From contig NZ_AZUK01000001.1 in the NCBI RefSeq assembly GCF_000527035.1, forward strand, positions 1,054,001 through 1,118,000: a stretch of 64,000 bases of DNA. The letters are read 5' to 3'. The stretch's first letter is position 1. Every line of letters begins with the position of its first letter. This stretch comes from Tolumonas lignilytica. Lineage in GTDB: Bacteria > Pseudomonadota > Gammaproteobacteria > Enterobacterales > Aeromonadaceae. The position numbers and the translations under genes were made by a program. Below are positions 1 through 8,981 of this stretch, in pieces. The notes beneath the pieces are model-generated. The model did not search any database and was not told the DNA's origin. It saw nothing but the letters and a program-made list of their open reading frames with translations.

Positions 1-1028
1 TCTTTGTAATGAATATCGCTCACGGCACGCAGACGTTCTGCGGCCTGTTCCGGGGTCAGATCACGCTGGGTTTCCGCCAGCATTTCATACCCCACCATGA
101 ATTTACGGACCGTCGCTGAACGCAGCAGCGGCGGATAGAAATGGGCATGCAACTGCCAGTGACTGGCATCGTCTGCGGTGTGCGGTGCGCCATGCCAGCC
201 CATTGAATACGGGAACGAACACTGGAACAGGTTGTCGTAACGGCTGGTCAGTTGCTTCAGCGCCAGCGCCAGATCCTGCTTTTGGGCCTCGTTCAGTTCG
301 GTCAGACGGGTGACGTGGGCCTTGGGCAGTAACAGGGTTTCAAACGGCCAGGCCGCCCAGTACGGCACCACGGCAATCCAGTGCTCGGTTTCCACCACGG
401 TCCGCTCACCGGACTGCGACTCCTGCCGCGCATATTGCAGCAGCATCGGCGTGCCTTTTTCCGCCAGCCACTGCTGCTGGGTCTGCGCTTCACGGGCCAG
501 TTCATTCGGCAGGAAGCTGTTGGCCCAGATCTGGCCGTGCGGATGCGGATTGGAGCAACCCATTGCCGCGCCCTTGTTCTCGAAAACCTGAACCCACGGG
601 TAGGTTTGCGACAGCTCGGCCACCTGTTCACACCAGGTATCAATCACCCGGCGGATCGCCGCAACCGGCAGCTCCGGCAGGGTTTTGCTATGATCCGGGG
701 AGAAACAGATCACCCGGCTGGTGCCGCGGGCCGATTCACACTGGAACAGCGGGTCGGCTGACGGCGGCGAAGCCGGGGTATCGGTCATCAGCGCCGCAAA
801 ATCGTTGGTGAAGACGAAGGTGCCCTGATAATCCGGGTTCTGCTCGCCGTTGACGCGGGTATTGCCAGCACACAGGAAGCATTCCGGATCATGCGCCGGA
901 CGATCGTCCGGGGCGGCTTTCTCAACCTGTCCCTGCCACGGCCGTTTAGCACGGTGCGGCGAAACCAGCACCCACTGGCCGGTCAGCGGATTAAAACGAC
1001 GATGGGGATGATCAATCGGATCAAACAT
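1..1028 (-). CDS. galT: Galactose-1-phosphate uridylyltransferase (3' end cut by window edge)
   Basis: GalT moves UMP from UDP-glucose to galactose-1-phosphate in the cytoplasmic Leloir pathway. Read on the minus strand from ATG at 1028, the frame stays open to base 1 (about 342 codons). E. coli GalT has 348 residues, so only the last few codons should be missing. Visible motifs are the zinc CxxC in DPECFLCAG (Cys50 and Cys53), SPDHSKTLP, and the active-site HPHGQ, whose central His forms the uridylyl intermediate. The ATG lies inside the end of galE (the CATG of the last galE codons), so the two genes overlap by 8 nt and are probably translationally coupled. The family call is firm; only the C-terminus is unseen. 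Confidence 0.95.
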   Translation of the reverse strand, partial: MFDPIDHPHRRFNPLTGQWVLVSPHRAKRPWQGQVEKAAPDDRPAHDPECFLCAGNTRVNGEQNPDYQGTFVFTNDFAALMTDTPASPPSADPLFQCESARGTSRVICFSPDHSKTLPELPVAAIRRVIDTWCEQVAELSQTYPWVQVFENKGAAMGCSNPHPHGQIWANSFLPNELAREAQTQQQWLAEKGTPMLLQYARQESQSGERTVVETEHWIAVVPYWAAWPFETLLLPKAHVTRLTELNEAQKQDLALALKQLTSRYDNLFQCSFPYSMGWHGAPHTADDASHWQLHAHFYPPLLRSATVRKFMVGYEMLAETQRDLTPEQAAERLRAVSDIHYK

Positions 1029-2046
1029 GGGCTTCTTCCTCGTAACCATTCGGGTTTGCCTGCTGCCAGCACCAGCTATCGCGGGTCATGTCATCCAGGG
1101 TGCGGGTCGCTTTCCAACCAAGTTCGCGTTGCGCCTTGCTTGGGTCAGCCCAGCATTCGGCAACATCGCCCGGGCGGCGCGCCACGATTTTGTAATTGAT
1201 TTCCAGACCGCTGGCGCGGGCAAAGGCATGCACCATCTCGAGCACGCTCACGCCCTGTCCGGTGCCAAGATTGTAGATGTGCAATCCGGCCTGTTCGCCA
1301 CAGACCTGCCAGGCTTTGACATGCCCTTCGGCCAAATCCATGACATGGATGTAATCGCGCACACAGGTGCCATCTTTCGTCGGGTAGTCATTGCCGAAGA
1401 TATTCAGGCAATCGCGGCGGCCAATCGCCACCTGCGTGATATACGGCATCAGGTTATTCGGGATCCCCTGCGGATCTTCGCCCATCTGGCCGGAAGCATG
1501 TGCCCCGATCGGGTTGAAATAGCGCAGCAGCGTAATACTCCAGCGTGGATCGGCCTGCTGCATATCTTCCAGCATCTGCTCGATCATCAGCTTGGTACGG
1601 CCATACGGACTTAAGCTGGCACGCGGTGAATCTTCGCGCAGCGGCACGGTCTGCGGGTCACCATAGACGGTGGCGGACGAGCTGAAAATGAAGCGGAAAC
1701 AACCGGCACGGCGCATGGCACCAAGCAGAGTCAGCGTACCGGCGATATTGTTCTCGAAATACTCGAACGGTTTTTGGGTGGATTCGCCGACCGCTTTCAG
1801 GGCGGCGAAATGAATGACACCCGCGATGGGCTGTTCCTGAAAGATACGATCCAACAGGGCCGCATCGCGGATATCCCCCTGATAAAACAGCGGGCGCTGG
1901 CCGGAGACGGCTTCGATCCGGTTTAAGACGGCCAACTTGCTGTTGGAGAGGTTATCGAGGATCACCGGTTCGATCCCTGCCGCAATCAGGGCCAGGCAGG
2001 TATGACTGCCGATATACCCTGTTCCGCCGGTCACTAGAATCTTCAT
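1021..2046 (-). CDS. galE: UDP-glucose 4-epimerase
   Basis: GalE interconverts UDP-galactose and UDP-glucose with bound NAD. The protein is 341 residues (E. coli 338). It opens [17 protein letters not shown], the Rossmann dinucleotide motif, and carries the SDR catalytic YxxxK as SPYGRTKLM near residue 150. An in-frame extension reaches 2244, but the start is set at ATG 2046 because AAGGAGA sits just upstream and the extension is unlike the family. It is first in a galE-galT operon, transcribed away from the LacI-type regulator. The gap to that regulator holds a perfect gal-type operator, so galactose-responsive repression is likely. Confidence 0.97.
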   Translation of the reverse strand: MKILVTGGTGYIGSHTCLALIAAGIEPVILDNLSNSKLAVLNRIEAVSGQRPLFYQGDIRDAALLDRIFQEQPIAGVIHFAALKAVGESTQKPFEYFENNIAGTLTLLGAMRRAGCFRFIFSSSATVYGDPQTVPLREDSPRASLSPYGRTKLMIEQMLEDMQQADPRWSITLLRYFNPIGAHASGQMGEDPQGIPNNLMPYITQVAIGRRDCLNIFGNDYPTKDGTCVRDYIHVMDLAEGHVKAWQVCGEQAGLHIYNLGTGQGVSVLEMVHAFARASGLEINYKIVARRPGDVAECWADPSKAQRELGWKATRTLDDMTRDSWCWQQANPNGYEEEAHV

Positions 2047-2133
2047 GCAGTCTCCTTGCTGAAAATAACAACTTGGTAATAAGTTTGCTGATGTTGTTAG
2101 TCTAGAAGAGAGTATTGCAGCAGACTGTGATCT

Positions 2134-2173
2134 AATAAACAAAAAATGTAAACGTTTACATTTTTTGTTTATT
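2134..2173. promoter_or_regulatory. 40-bp perfect palindrome containing a gal-type operator
   Basis: The centre (2147-2160) is TGTAAACGTTTACA, two symmetric copies of the TGTAAACG half-site of enteric GalR/GalS operators. Symmetry continues outward for 13 bp on each side (A6/T6, then AATAAAC/GTTTATT), making 40 bp without mismatch. It stops at 2133/2174. It lies 87 nt before the galE start and 109 nt before the divergent regulator, so one bound dimer could control both. The outer arms exceed the usual 16-bp operator, and as RNA the whole could fold as a hairpin in either direction. Confidence 0.8.
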
Positions 2174-2282
2174 TTATATCTTCCTCCTAATGAAGTTTTA
2201 TCTAGTGATGAGTGACTTATCCCTGATATATTGGGCGGCAGCAAGCATGTAAATCACACGCCCCCGATGAGAATAATGCACT

Positions 2283-3299
2283 ATGGCAACAATTAAAGAT
2301 GTCGCAAGACTAGCTGGAGTCTCAATCGCGACAGTTTCTAGGGTTATAAACAATTCAACCAAGACTGGCGAAGCCGCAAGAGAAGCGGTTAAACGTGCCA
2401 TGGAAGAATTGAACTATTTGCCCGATGCCAATGCCAGAGCATTAGTTAGCAGAGTAAACGATACCATCGGCTGTATGGTTTTTGATGTCGCAGATCCCTT
2501 TTTTGGCGATATGGTTAAAGCCATTGAAATCGAATGTAGAGCGCATCATAAACACTTATTAATAGGTAATGGTGCACATGATATTGCTCAGGAACGGGAA
2601 ACGATCGAGCTTTTGATCAGTAAACGCTGTGAAGCACTAATCATTCACAGTAAAGCACTCAGTGACGAAGAGCTAATTGCTTACGCAAATAAAGTCCCTG
2701 GGATGGTTTTTGTTAACCGGTTTATACCCGCTATGCCCTCGCGTTGCATCTGGCTGGATAATCATTACGGCAGCTATACCATTACTCAACATCTCATTGA
2801 ATTAGGTCATAAACACATCGCCTGCATTGCATCGAAATATGACATTGAGGATGCCACAGATCGTATCCGCGGTTATCAGGATGCAATGAAAGATCATGGG
2901 TTAAATCCAAATGAAATCGCCATAGAACGCGCGGAGCCAAATCAGGAAGGCGGAGAGCAAGCCATTCAAGATATGCTCGGCAGAGGCATGCCATTTACAG
3001 CCGTAGTCGCTTATAACGATATGATGGCCACAGGTATTATTTCCGTATTAATTGATAATGGCTTCAAAGTACCAGAAGATGTTTCTGTGGTTGGTTTTGA
3101 TGATGTTATTGTTGCTCGTTTTTGCCGACCCAAATTAACAACGATGCGCTATCCCATTTCACTGATGGCAGCCCGGGCAACACAAATGGCAATGCAACTT
3201 GCAACTGGTGATACTCCTGATGAAACTAGTTCACAGATTTTCCGACCAGTATTGATCAGACGTCAGTCATCAGCCTCGGCACCTATAGGCGTTCGTTAA
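2283..3299 (+). CDS. galS: LacI-family galactose regulator, GalR/GalS type
   Basis: A 338-residue LacI/GalR-family repressor. Residues 1-60 are the helix-turn-helix and hinge (MATIKDVARLAGVSIATVSR), followed by a periplasmic-binding-protein-like effector domain with NDMMATG and VSVVGFDD. GalR and GalS bind galactose or fucose and release operators of gal and mgl genes. The gene sits between galET and mglBAC, and gal-type operators lie at both flanks, including its own upstream region, so autoregulation is likely. GalS (mgl repressor) is favoured by position, but GalR cannot be excluded from sequence alone. A hairpin terminator follows the stop. Confidence 0.85.
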   Translation: MATIKDVARLAGVSIATVSRVINNSTKTGEAAREAVKRAMEELNYLPDANARALVSRVNDTIGCMVFDVADPFFGDMVKAIEIECRAHHKHLLIGNGAHDIAQERETIELLISKRCEALIIHSKALSDEELIAYANKVPGMVFVNRFIPAMPSRCIWLDNHYGSYTITQHLIELGHKHIACIASKYDIEDATDRIRGYQDAMKDHGLNPNEIAIERAEPNQEGGEQAIQDMLGRGMPFTAVVAYNDMMATGIISVLIDNGFKVPEDVSVVGFDDVIVARFCRPKLTTMRYPISLMAARATQMAMQLATGDTPDETSSQIFRPVLIRRQSSASAPIGVR

Positions 3300-3327
3300 T
3301 ACTAGTCCATTTACACTGCTAATAAAT

Positions 3328-3363
3328 AAAAGGCCAGGATAACTATGACTCCTGGCCTTTTTA
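3328..3363. terminator. Rho-independent terminator after galS
   Basis: AGGCCAGGA (3331-3339) pairs perfectly with TCCTGGCCT (3350-3358) around a 10-nt loop. An A-run precedes the stem and TTTTT follows, so it could work in both directions between the convergent galS and mglC. Confidence 0.88.
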
Positions 3364-3391
3364 TTTGCATGATGAGTAACTTTAAATAATT

Positions 3392-3416
3392 CGGCCTACC
3401 AAATCTTGGTAGGCCG
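3392..3416 (-). terminator. Hairpin at the end of the mgl operon
   Basis: CGGCCTACCAA (3392-3402) pairs perfectly with TTGGTAGGCCG (3406-3416) around a 3-nt loop, about 20 nt beyond the mglC stop. Read on minus it is followed by AATTATTTAAA, a weak U-tract. Confidence 0.7.
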
Positions 3417-3436
3417 TTTCATATTTTGGGGATACT

Positions 3437-4438
3437 TTATTTTTTCTTAGCGTATTTGAGAGAGTCCAGTGCAACTGCCATGATGATGATTGCACCTTTG
3501 ATAATGAACTGCCAGTAAGGGTTCACACCGATATAGGTCATACCATAGTTGATAACGGTGAAAATGATCACCCCGGTAATAACACCTAATACTGTACCAA
3601 CACCACCACTGAAAGAAACACCACCGACTACACACGCAGCAATTGCATCCAACTCATACATAAAGCCTAAGTTGTTTGTCGCACTACCGATACGTCCTGC
3701 TTCTAACATACCGCCGAAGGCATAAAACACACCGGACAGCATATAAATCAGCACTAAGTTCAGAGTGACATTCACACCAGATACTTTGGCAGCTTCAGGG
3801 TTACCGCCGATTGCAAAAATGTTTTTACCAAATTTGGTTTTATTCCAAAGCACCCAAATAATGGCCGTCGCTATCGCAGCATAAATAACCAAGTAGGAAA
3901 GCTTGAACGAACCAATTTTAAAGAAGCCTTGCGTGAAATTAGAGAATCGAGGATCAAAACCAGCAATAGGTGAAGCACCAGCCAGATCGTAATACAGTGA
4001 GTTAATACCATATACGATGATCATCGTACCCAAAGTGGTTATAAATGGGGTTACATTTAATTTGGCAATAATAAGACCATTGACCAAACCAATGATTGCA
4101 CCAATTACGCATACCACTAAAATAACAACTGGAATTGGTATTTCACCGATTGATGGGAACACCTTATTCACATTAGTCATTGACTGCAATAATGTAGCCG
4201 CAACAATCGCCGCTAAACCAACCTGACGACCGGCTGAAAGGTCAGTGCCTTGAGTAACAATCAAACCTGCTACGCCTAACGCAATAATAACGCGTACAGC
4301 TGATTGGGTGAGGATATTACTAAAGTTATTCATACTTAAAAATGTAGGTTCCTTAATGATGATAATCATCAACAAAATAAACAGAACCACATAAATACCA
4401 CCATTTTTCAGGTAGTTTAGAATTTTTGATACATTCAT
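3437..4438 (-). CDS. mglC: Galactose/methyl-galactoside ABC transporter permease
   Basis: MglC forms the membrane channel of the high-affinity galactose importer. The 333-residue protein has multiple hydrophobic spans and family-typical segments such as VTQGTDLSAGRQVG, NVTPFITTLGTMIIVYG and GGNPEAAKVSGVNV, and ends in DSLKYAKKK like the E. coli protein (336 residues). The frame opens at 4453, but ATG 4438 is chosen because GGGGA lies 8 nt ahead and the alignment then starts like E. coli MglC. It lies 17 nt after mglA and is last in the mglBAC operon. Confidence 0.96.
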   Translation of the reverse strand: MNVSKILNYLKNGGIYVVLFILLMIIIIKEPTFLSMNNFSNILTQSAVRVIIALGVAGLIVTQGTDLSAGRQVGLAAIVAATLLQSMTNVNKVFPSIGEIPIPVVILVVCVIGAIIGLVNGLIIAKLNVTPFITTLGTMIIVYGINSLYYDLAGASPIAGFDPRFSNFTQGFFKIGSFKLSYLVIYAAIATAIIWVLWNKTKFGKNIFAIGGNPEAAKVSGVNVTLNLVLIYMLSGVFYAFGGMLEAGRIGSATNNLGFMYELDAIAACVVGGVSFSGGVGTVLGVITGVIIFTVINYGMTYIGVNPYWQFIIKGAIIIMAVALDSLKYAKKK

Positions 4439-4455
4439 AATGTATATCCCCAATC

Positions 4456-5976
4456 TTACAAATATAAAGCAGCCAAACGCATAATTTCTTGCTGATCAGT
4501 TTTTTCTGTATCAACAATGCCTGCAACACGACCATTACTCATAACAAGAATACGGTCAGTGATACCTAATAATTCCGGCATTTCAGATGAAATCATGATA
4601 ATGCCTTTATCTTTTTTGGCTAATTCAAGCATCAGTTGATAAATTTCAAATTTTGCACCGACATCAATACCTCGGGTTGGTTCATCCAACATTAATATTT
4701 CAGGCTGGGTTAATAACCAGCGCCCAATAATAACTTTTTGTTGATTCCCACCGGATAATGAACCAATTGATGTTTTCTGACTTGGCGTTTTTACACGCAT
4801 TGAATCGATAACCCATTGGGTATCACTTTTCATGCGTTTATTATCCAACAGACCGGCAGTGCCTTTATAATGATCTATATTGGCGATCAACGAGTTAAAT
4901 TCGATATCTAACTGGCTGTAAATACCTGTCGAACGACGTTCTTCTGTTACCAGAGCAAAGCCATTTCGAATGGATTCATGTGCATCAGCATTTTGTACTT
5001 CTTTGCCATGTAGCTTGATGGTACCAGACAATTTTTCACGGATACCAAAGATAGTTTCGACAATTTCCGTACGTTTAGCACCCACCAAGCCCGCGATGCC
5101 AAGAATTTCACCTTTTCTCAGTTGAAAAGTGACATCTTTAATAGAGGGTTGATTTAATGCAGTCAGGCCGGTTACTTCCAAAATAACTTCTTTAGGTCTG
5201 TTCACTTTGGGAGGGAAACGTTGCGTTAATTCACGCCCTACCATCATACCGATGATTTTATCCATATCGAGACCTTCGAGTGGACGGGTGTCAACCCACT
5301 GCCCATCACGAAGAATTGTTATTTCATCACATAACTGGAATATTTCTTCCATTTTATGCGAGATATAAACAATACCGCAGCCTCGATCCTTTAATTTTCG
5401 GATGATAGTAAAAAGATGATTAACTTCCTTCTCTGTTAGAGAAGAAGTTGGTTCATCCATAATGACGATTTTGGCGTTATATGAGAAAGCTTTAGCTATC
5501 TCAATCATTTGCATTTGTGAAACAGAAAGGTTCGCAACCTTTTCTTTTGGATCGATATCAATCCCTAATTCTTCAAAGATAGCTTTCGTATCTTTATACA
5601 TTTTATTGTGATCAATAAACATGCCTTTAGTTGGATATCGACCCAACCACATGTTATCCATCACTGAACGCTGCCGCACCTGATTTAATTCTTGGTGCAC
5701 CATTGAAACACCATTGTCCAGTGCTTCTTTGGCCGAGTGAAAATTAATTTCTTTTCCCTGAAATATTATTGTTCCGGCATCTTTTTCATAAATACCAAAC
5801 AAGCATTTTAATAATGTGGATTTTCCAGCACCATTTTCACCCATCAATGCGTGAACTGAATGAGCACGAATTTTCAGATTCACATTATCCAAGGCTTTGA
5901 CACCTGGAAATTCTTTACAAATACCTACCATTTCCAGTAGATATTCCTGAGATGAATTCACTGTGAGATCAGCCAT
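4456..5976 (-). CDS. mglA: Galactose/methyl-galactoside ABC transporter ATP-binding protein
   Basis: MglA is the tandem ATPase that powers galactose import. At 506 residues it equals E. coli MglA. The first nucleotide-binding domain has Walker [10 protein letters not shown] (near residue 48) and Walker [11 protein letters not shown]. The second has a degenerate Walker A (GLVGAKRTE), the signature LSGGNQQKV and Walker [11 protein letters not shown], the asymmetry typical of sugar importers of this class. The ribosome binding site is weak. A strong hairpin separates it from mglB, which could keep ATPase output below that of the binding protein. Confidence 0.97.
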   Translation of the reverse strand: MADLTVNSSQEYLLEMVGICKEFPGVKALDNVNLKIRAHSVHALMGENGAGKSTLLKCLFGIYEKDAGTIIFQGKEINFHSAKEALDNGVSMVHQELNQVRQRSVMDNMWLGRYPTKGMFIDHNKMYKDTKAIFEELGIDIDPKEKVANLSVSQMQMIEIAKAFSYNAKIVIMDEPTSSLTEKEVNHLFTIIRKLKDRGCGIVYISHKMEEIFQLCDEITILRDGQWVDTRPLEGLDMDKIIGMMVGRELTQRFPPKVNRPKEVILEVTGLTALNQPSIKDVTFQLRKGEILGIAGLVGAKRTEIVETIFGIREKLSGTIKLHGKEVQNADAHESIRNGFALVTEERRSTGIYSQLDIEFNSLIANIDHYKGTAGLLDNKRMKSDTQWVIDSMRVKTPSQKTSIGSLSGGNQQKVIIGRWLLTQPEILMLDEPTRGIDVGAKFEIYQLMLELAKKDKGIIMISSEMPELLGITDRILVMSNGRVAGIVDTEKTDQQEIMRLAALYL

Positions 5977-5998
5977 AATATTGCCACAACCATAAAGA

Positions 5999-6027
5999 AA
6001 TAAGAGGAGGAGGTTCCTCCTCTTATT
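5999..6027 (-). promoter_or_regulatory. Intercistronic hairpin between mglB and mglA
   Basis: Thirteen bases (5999-6011, AATAAGAGGAGGA) pair perfectly with 6015-6027 around a 3-nt loop. There is no U-run after it on the minus strand, so it is better read as an mRNA-stabilising or attenuating element than a full terminator. One arm of the transcript holds GGAGG, a ribosome-binding-like sequence, locked in the stem about 35 nt before mglA. Confidence 0.75.
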
Positions 6028-6053
6028 AGGTCTATTTTGAAGGGTTTATTTTA

Positions 6054-7046
6054 TTACTTGATGAACTGGCTCAGATTTGATTTATCAACGCCTACGTATG
6101 GTACACGAACCACTTTGTTGACGATGTTCCAGTGAGTACCTTCACCCGCTGGTTTGCCTTCTGCCAGGTTTTTAGCCAGTTCAAATGTTGCTTTAGCCTG
6201 GTTATTCGCATCATTCAACACGGTACCAGCCATTTGACCGCTCTTGATCATAGCTAATGCTTCAGGCAGCGCGTCTACACCGAACACAGGCACTTTAGTT
6301 TTGCCGTGTGCTTTCAACGCTTCTACTGCACCCATCGCCATTGCATCATTGTTTGCAATCACGACTTCAATTTTGTCGCCATGAGGGCCAGACAACCATG
6401 CATCTGTTTTGTCTTTTGCTTGTGCGGTATCCCACATCGCAGTATCCATGTTCAGAGCATTAGTTTTGATTTTATGGCTTTCGTTCAGAGTCTTAGTTAC
6501 GTAGGTGGTACGTGCTTCAGCATCAGGATGACCTGGCTCACCTTTCAGCAATACATAGTCAATCACGCCATCTTTGTTCAAATCCCACTCTGGGTGTGCT
6601 TTCCACTGTTTGGCAATGATGTCACCCTGAATGATGCCTGACTCTTTAGAATCAGTACCTACATAATAAGCTTTGTCATAACTGGCCAGCGCTTCTTTGC
6701 TTGGCTCTTTGTTGTAGAACACAACTGGAATGTTGTTTTCTTTTGCTTTCTCAATAACAACCGGAGCTGCAGCAGGGTCAACCAGGTTGATAGCAAGTGC
6801 TTTTACACCTTTTGAAATCAATACGTCGATCTGGTCGTTCTGCTTGGATTGGTCATTTTGGGAATCGTTCATCAGCAATTTGACGTCTTTGTACTGCGCC
6901 CCTTCTTTTTCAATTGCCTTACGAACAGCAGACATGAAGTTATCATCGTATTTATAAACGGTGAAGCCTAACAGAGTTTCAGCCTGAGCTGCGGCGCCAA
7001 TTGTCAGACCAGCTAAGATTACAGCTATTTTAGAGAACTTATTCAT
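6054..7046 (-). CDS. mglB: Periplasmic D-galactose-binding protein
   Basis: MglB captures galactose or glucose in the periplasm for MglAC and, in enteric bacteria, also presents it to the Trg chemoreceptor. The protein has 330 residues (E. coli 332). A signal peptide [20 protein letters not shown] ends in AQA before [16 protein letters not shown]. The region [13 protein letters not shown] matches the EF-hand-like calcium loop of this family. The open frame begins at 7085, but ATG 7046 has GGAG nine bases ahead and starts a proper signal peptide. First gene of mglBAC; operator and CRP-like sites lie upstream. Confidence 0.96.
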   Translation of the reverse strand: MNKFSKIAVILAGLTIGAAAQAETLLGFTVYKYDDNFMSAVRKAIEKEGAQYKDVKLLMNDSQNDQSKQNDQIDVLISKGVKALAINLVDPAAAPVVIEKAKENNIPVVFYNKEPSKEALASYDKAYYVGTDSKESGIIQGDIIAKQWKAHPEWDLNKDGVIDYVLLKGEPGHPDAEARTTYVTKTLNESHKIKTNALNMDTAMWDTAQAKDKTDAWLSGPHGDKIEVVIANNDAMAMGAVEALKAHGKTKVPVFGVDALPEALAMIKSGQMAGTVLNDANNQAKATFELAKNLAEGKPAGEGTHWNIVNKVVRVPYVGVDKSNLSQFIK

Positions 7047-7156
7047 TCGGTTTTTCTCCACTTTTTCTTTTTTGCTGCAAAGCACTTTATGGAATTCCCA
7101 ACAACAAACGTTATTGAGCGTGTTCGTAAATTACATTACCCAGTTTCTTGTTAATC

Positions 7157-7178
7157 TTTTGTGATCTCTCTTGCAATA
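7157..7178 (-). promoter_or_regulatory. Candidate CRP site upstream of mglB
   Basis: TGTGA (7160-7164), six bases, then TTGCA (7171-7175): one perfect CRP half-site and one 3-of-5 half-site. It abuts the gal-type operator at 7178-7193, the same neighbourhood as in the enteric mgl promoter. Confidence 0.5.
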
Positions 7179-7193
7179 AGAAATCGTTTACAC
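7178..7193 (-). promoter_or_regulatory. Gal-type operator 1 upstream of mglB
   Basis: On the minus strand this reads GTGTAAACGATTTCTT, identical at 13 of 16 positions to the E. coli galE operator as I recall it (GTGTAAACGATTCCAC). It lies about 130 nt before the mglB start, next to the CRP-like site. Confidence 0.75.
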
Positions 7194-7284
7194 TGTTTTT
7201 GTTAAATTTCGGGAATCCTGTAACAGTTTTTGCCCAATAACACTAAATCAGAAGTAATTACGAATAAATCACCTACAAAAAATG

Positions 7285-7300
7285 ATGGTATCGTTTACAT
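7285..7300 (-). promoter_or_regulatory. Gal-type operator 2 upstream of mglB
   Basis: On the minus strand this reads ATGTAAACGATACCAT, matching the gal operator consensus at 13 of 16 positions. It is about 107 bp from operator 1, near ten helical turns, a spacing compatible with looping. Confidence 0.65.
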
Positions 7301-7457
7301 GAATGTAAATTAATACGGCGAATTGTTACAAAATAGTGAGTTTATCGGCAGGGATTCGGGATGTTACATTGCGTTACAATTGATAACGATAGGAAATAAT
7401 TAATCAAATGAATCTCTTTGGATTATCACTTTATTTTTAACTATTTGATTTTACTTG

Positions 7458-7473
7458 ATGTAAACGTAACCAT
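7458..7473 (+). promoter_or_regulatory. Weaker gal-type operator 3
   Basis: ATGTAAACGTAACCAT has an intact TGTAAACG half-site and a partial second half. It is in the opposite orientation to operators 1 and 2, between mglB and nuoA. Confidence 0.4.
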
Positions 7474-7877
7474 AAATTTGATGGTAATTCTGTATAAAAA
7501 AATATGCCGTTTTTGTTTGTTATAAATATGTTGTCCAAAATCACACAAACGACCATTGGGAATACACCTTTTATCAACCAAAACGTAACATAGGGACAAA
7601 ATAAGTGTATGCTGAATAAGGCTTAATTGTTTTTCTTCACGATTCTGACATTCTGTCTGGCAGTACTTCCTGTGATTAGCTAGTCTGAGATGGAACTCGT
7701 GGATAACAGCACCTGCCGCAGTATCTGGGATGCGCAGAGCCAGCAACCCCGCCATTGTCATAATGACCAGGCTGCCCGACTCCGTTAAATATTTCCTTTC
7801 TGCAGACGGGAAGCCTTCTCACTACCCATTAATATAGATAATTAAAACAACAGAGTATTTGCTAGCAGAGGTGGCAT

Positions 7878-8285
7878 ATGGCTGATTTGGCCCATAATGG
7901 CTCTTTTTTATTTTATGTACTGGCTGCAGTTGGTCTATGTAGCATCATGATTGGTCTGGCTGCCTTCCTCGGTGGCAAAGCACAAGGCCGAAGTAAGAAC
8001 AAACCCTTTGAATCAGGTGTCGACTCTGTCGGTACGGCTCGTCTACGTTTCTCCGCAAAGTTTTACCTGATCGCGATGTTTTTCGTTATTTTCGATGTTG
8101 AGGCGCTATTCCTGTTTGCCTGGTCTGTATCCGTTCGTGAGAGCGGTTGGATTGGCTTTATCGAGGCGGCGACCTTTATCGTTCTTCTGCTGGTCGGTCT
8201 GGTCTATCTCTGGCGCATTGGTGCGCTTGACTGGGCACCGAAAAGCCAGCCTTCTTCCTCTCACAATATTGAGCAATCCAAGTAA
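7878..8285 (+). CDS. nuoA: NADH-quinone oxidoreductase subunit A
   Basis: NuoA is a small membrane subunit of complex I at the joint between the peripheral and membrane arms. The 135-residue protein has three predicted spans (near 12-32, 63-85 and 95-115). It contains the family loop [20 protein letters not shown] and the acidic [14 protein letters not shown] segment in helix 2. It is slightly shorter than E. coli NuoA (147). AGAGGTGG precedes the ATG. First gene of the nuo operon; the operon promoter must lie in the long upstream gap. Confidence 0.97.
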   Translation: MADLAHNGSFLFYVLAAVGLCSIMIGLAAFLGGKAQGRSKNKPFESGVDSVGTARLRFSAKFYLIAMFFVIFDVEALFLFAWSVSVRESGWIGFIEAATFIVLLLVGLVYLWRIGALDWAPKSQPSSSHNIEQSK

Positions 8286-8299
8286 TTGCGAGGCTTGTC

Positions 8300-8971
8300 A
8301 TGAAGTACACCCTGACCAGAATCGATCCGAATGCACCGATCGAACGATATCCGGCTGAAAAAAAACAGACGGTGGATGATCCCTTGCAGGAAGTTGGCCG
8401 AGGTATTCTGCTCGGTAAATTAGAAAATGTGCTGAATTCAACAGTGAACTGGGGCCGGAAAAACTCTCTCTGGCCCTATAATTTTGGTATCTCTTGCTGT
8501 TATGTCGAGATGACAACGGCATTTACTGCCGTACACGATGTGGCCCGTTTCGGTGCAGAAGTTATTCGAGCCTCGCCTCGTCAGGCTGACTTCATGGTGA
8601 TTGCGGGTACCCCGTTTATCAAGATGGCGCCCGTGATTCAACGTCTGTATGAACAACTGCTGGAACCTAAATGGGTGATCAGTATGGGTGCCTGTGCAAA
8701 TTCAGGCGGCATGTATGATATTTATTCGGTTGTTCAGGGCGTAGATAAGTTCCTGCCTGTCGATGTTTACATTCCTGGCTGCCCTCCCCGTCCGGAAGCG
8801 TTCCTGCAAGCCTTATTGTTACTACAAAAATCCATCGGTGAAGAGCGTCGCCCATTGTCATGGGTTGTTGGTGATCAGGGCGTTTATCGCGCACAGATGC
8901 CTTGTGAAAAAGATCTTTCCCGCGAGGAACGTATTGCCGTGACCAATCTTCCGACTCCGGATAAGTTGTAA
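8300..8971 (+). CDS. nuoB: NADH-quinone oxidoreductase subunit B
   Basis: NuoB carries cluster N2, the last Fe-S centre before quinone. The 223-residue protein (E. coli 220) shows all four cysteine ligands: the tandem pair in GISCCYVEM (residues 66-67), MGACANSGG and [13 protein letters not shown] lies upstream of the ATG, 14 nt after nuoA. Confidence 0.98.
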   Translation: MKYTLTRIDPNAPIERYPAEKKQTVDDPLQEVGRGILLGKLENVLNSTVNWGRKNSLWPYNFGISCCYVEMTTAFTAVHDVARFGAEVIRASPRQADFMVIAGTPFIKMAPVIQRLYEQLLEPKWVISMGACANSGGMYDIYSVVQGVDKFLPVDVYIPGCPPRPEAFLQALLLLQKSIGEERRPLSWVVGDQGVYRAQMPCEKDLSREERIAVTNLPTPDKL

Positions 8972-8981
8972 GGGCCCAAAC

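Larger units (their letters stand above)
7047..7877. other. 831-bp gap between mglB and nuoA
   Basis: No convincing gene. The mglB-proximal part (about 7090-7480) is AT-rich and holds three gal-type operators and a CRP-like site. From about 7650 to 7810 the sequence is more GC-rich and is followed by the nuoA ribosome site. A 106-codon minus-strand frame (7441-7761) spans the boundary but has no recognisable domain. The nuo promoter should lie here; I could not assign -35/-10 boxes with confidence. Confidence 0.6.

Noticed and set aside
1027-1614. 195-codon plus-strand frame inside galE
   Set aside because: Antisense shadow of a well-conserved gene; no family resemblance.
7441-7761. 106-codon minus-strand frame in the mgl-nuo gap as a gene
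   Set aside because: No recognised domain, no clear ribosome site, and composition changes midway; kept only as an observation.
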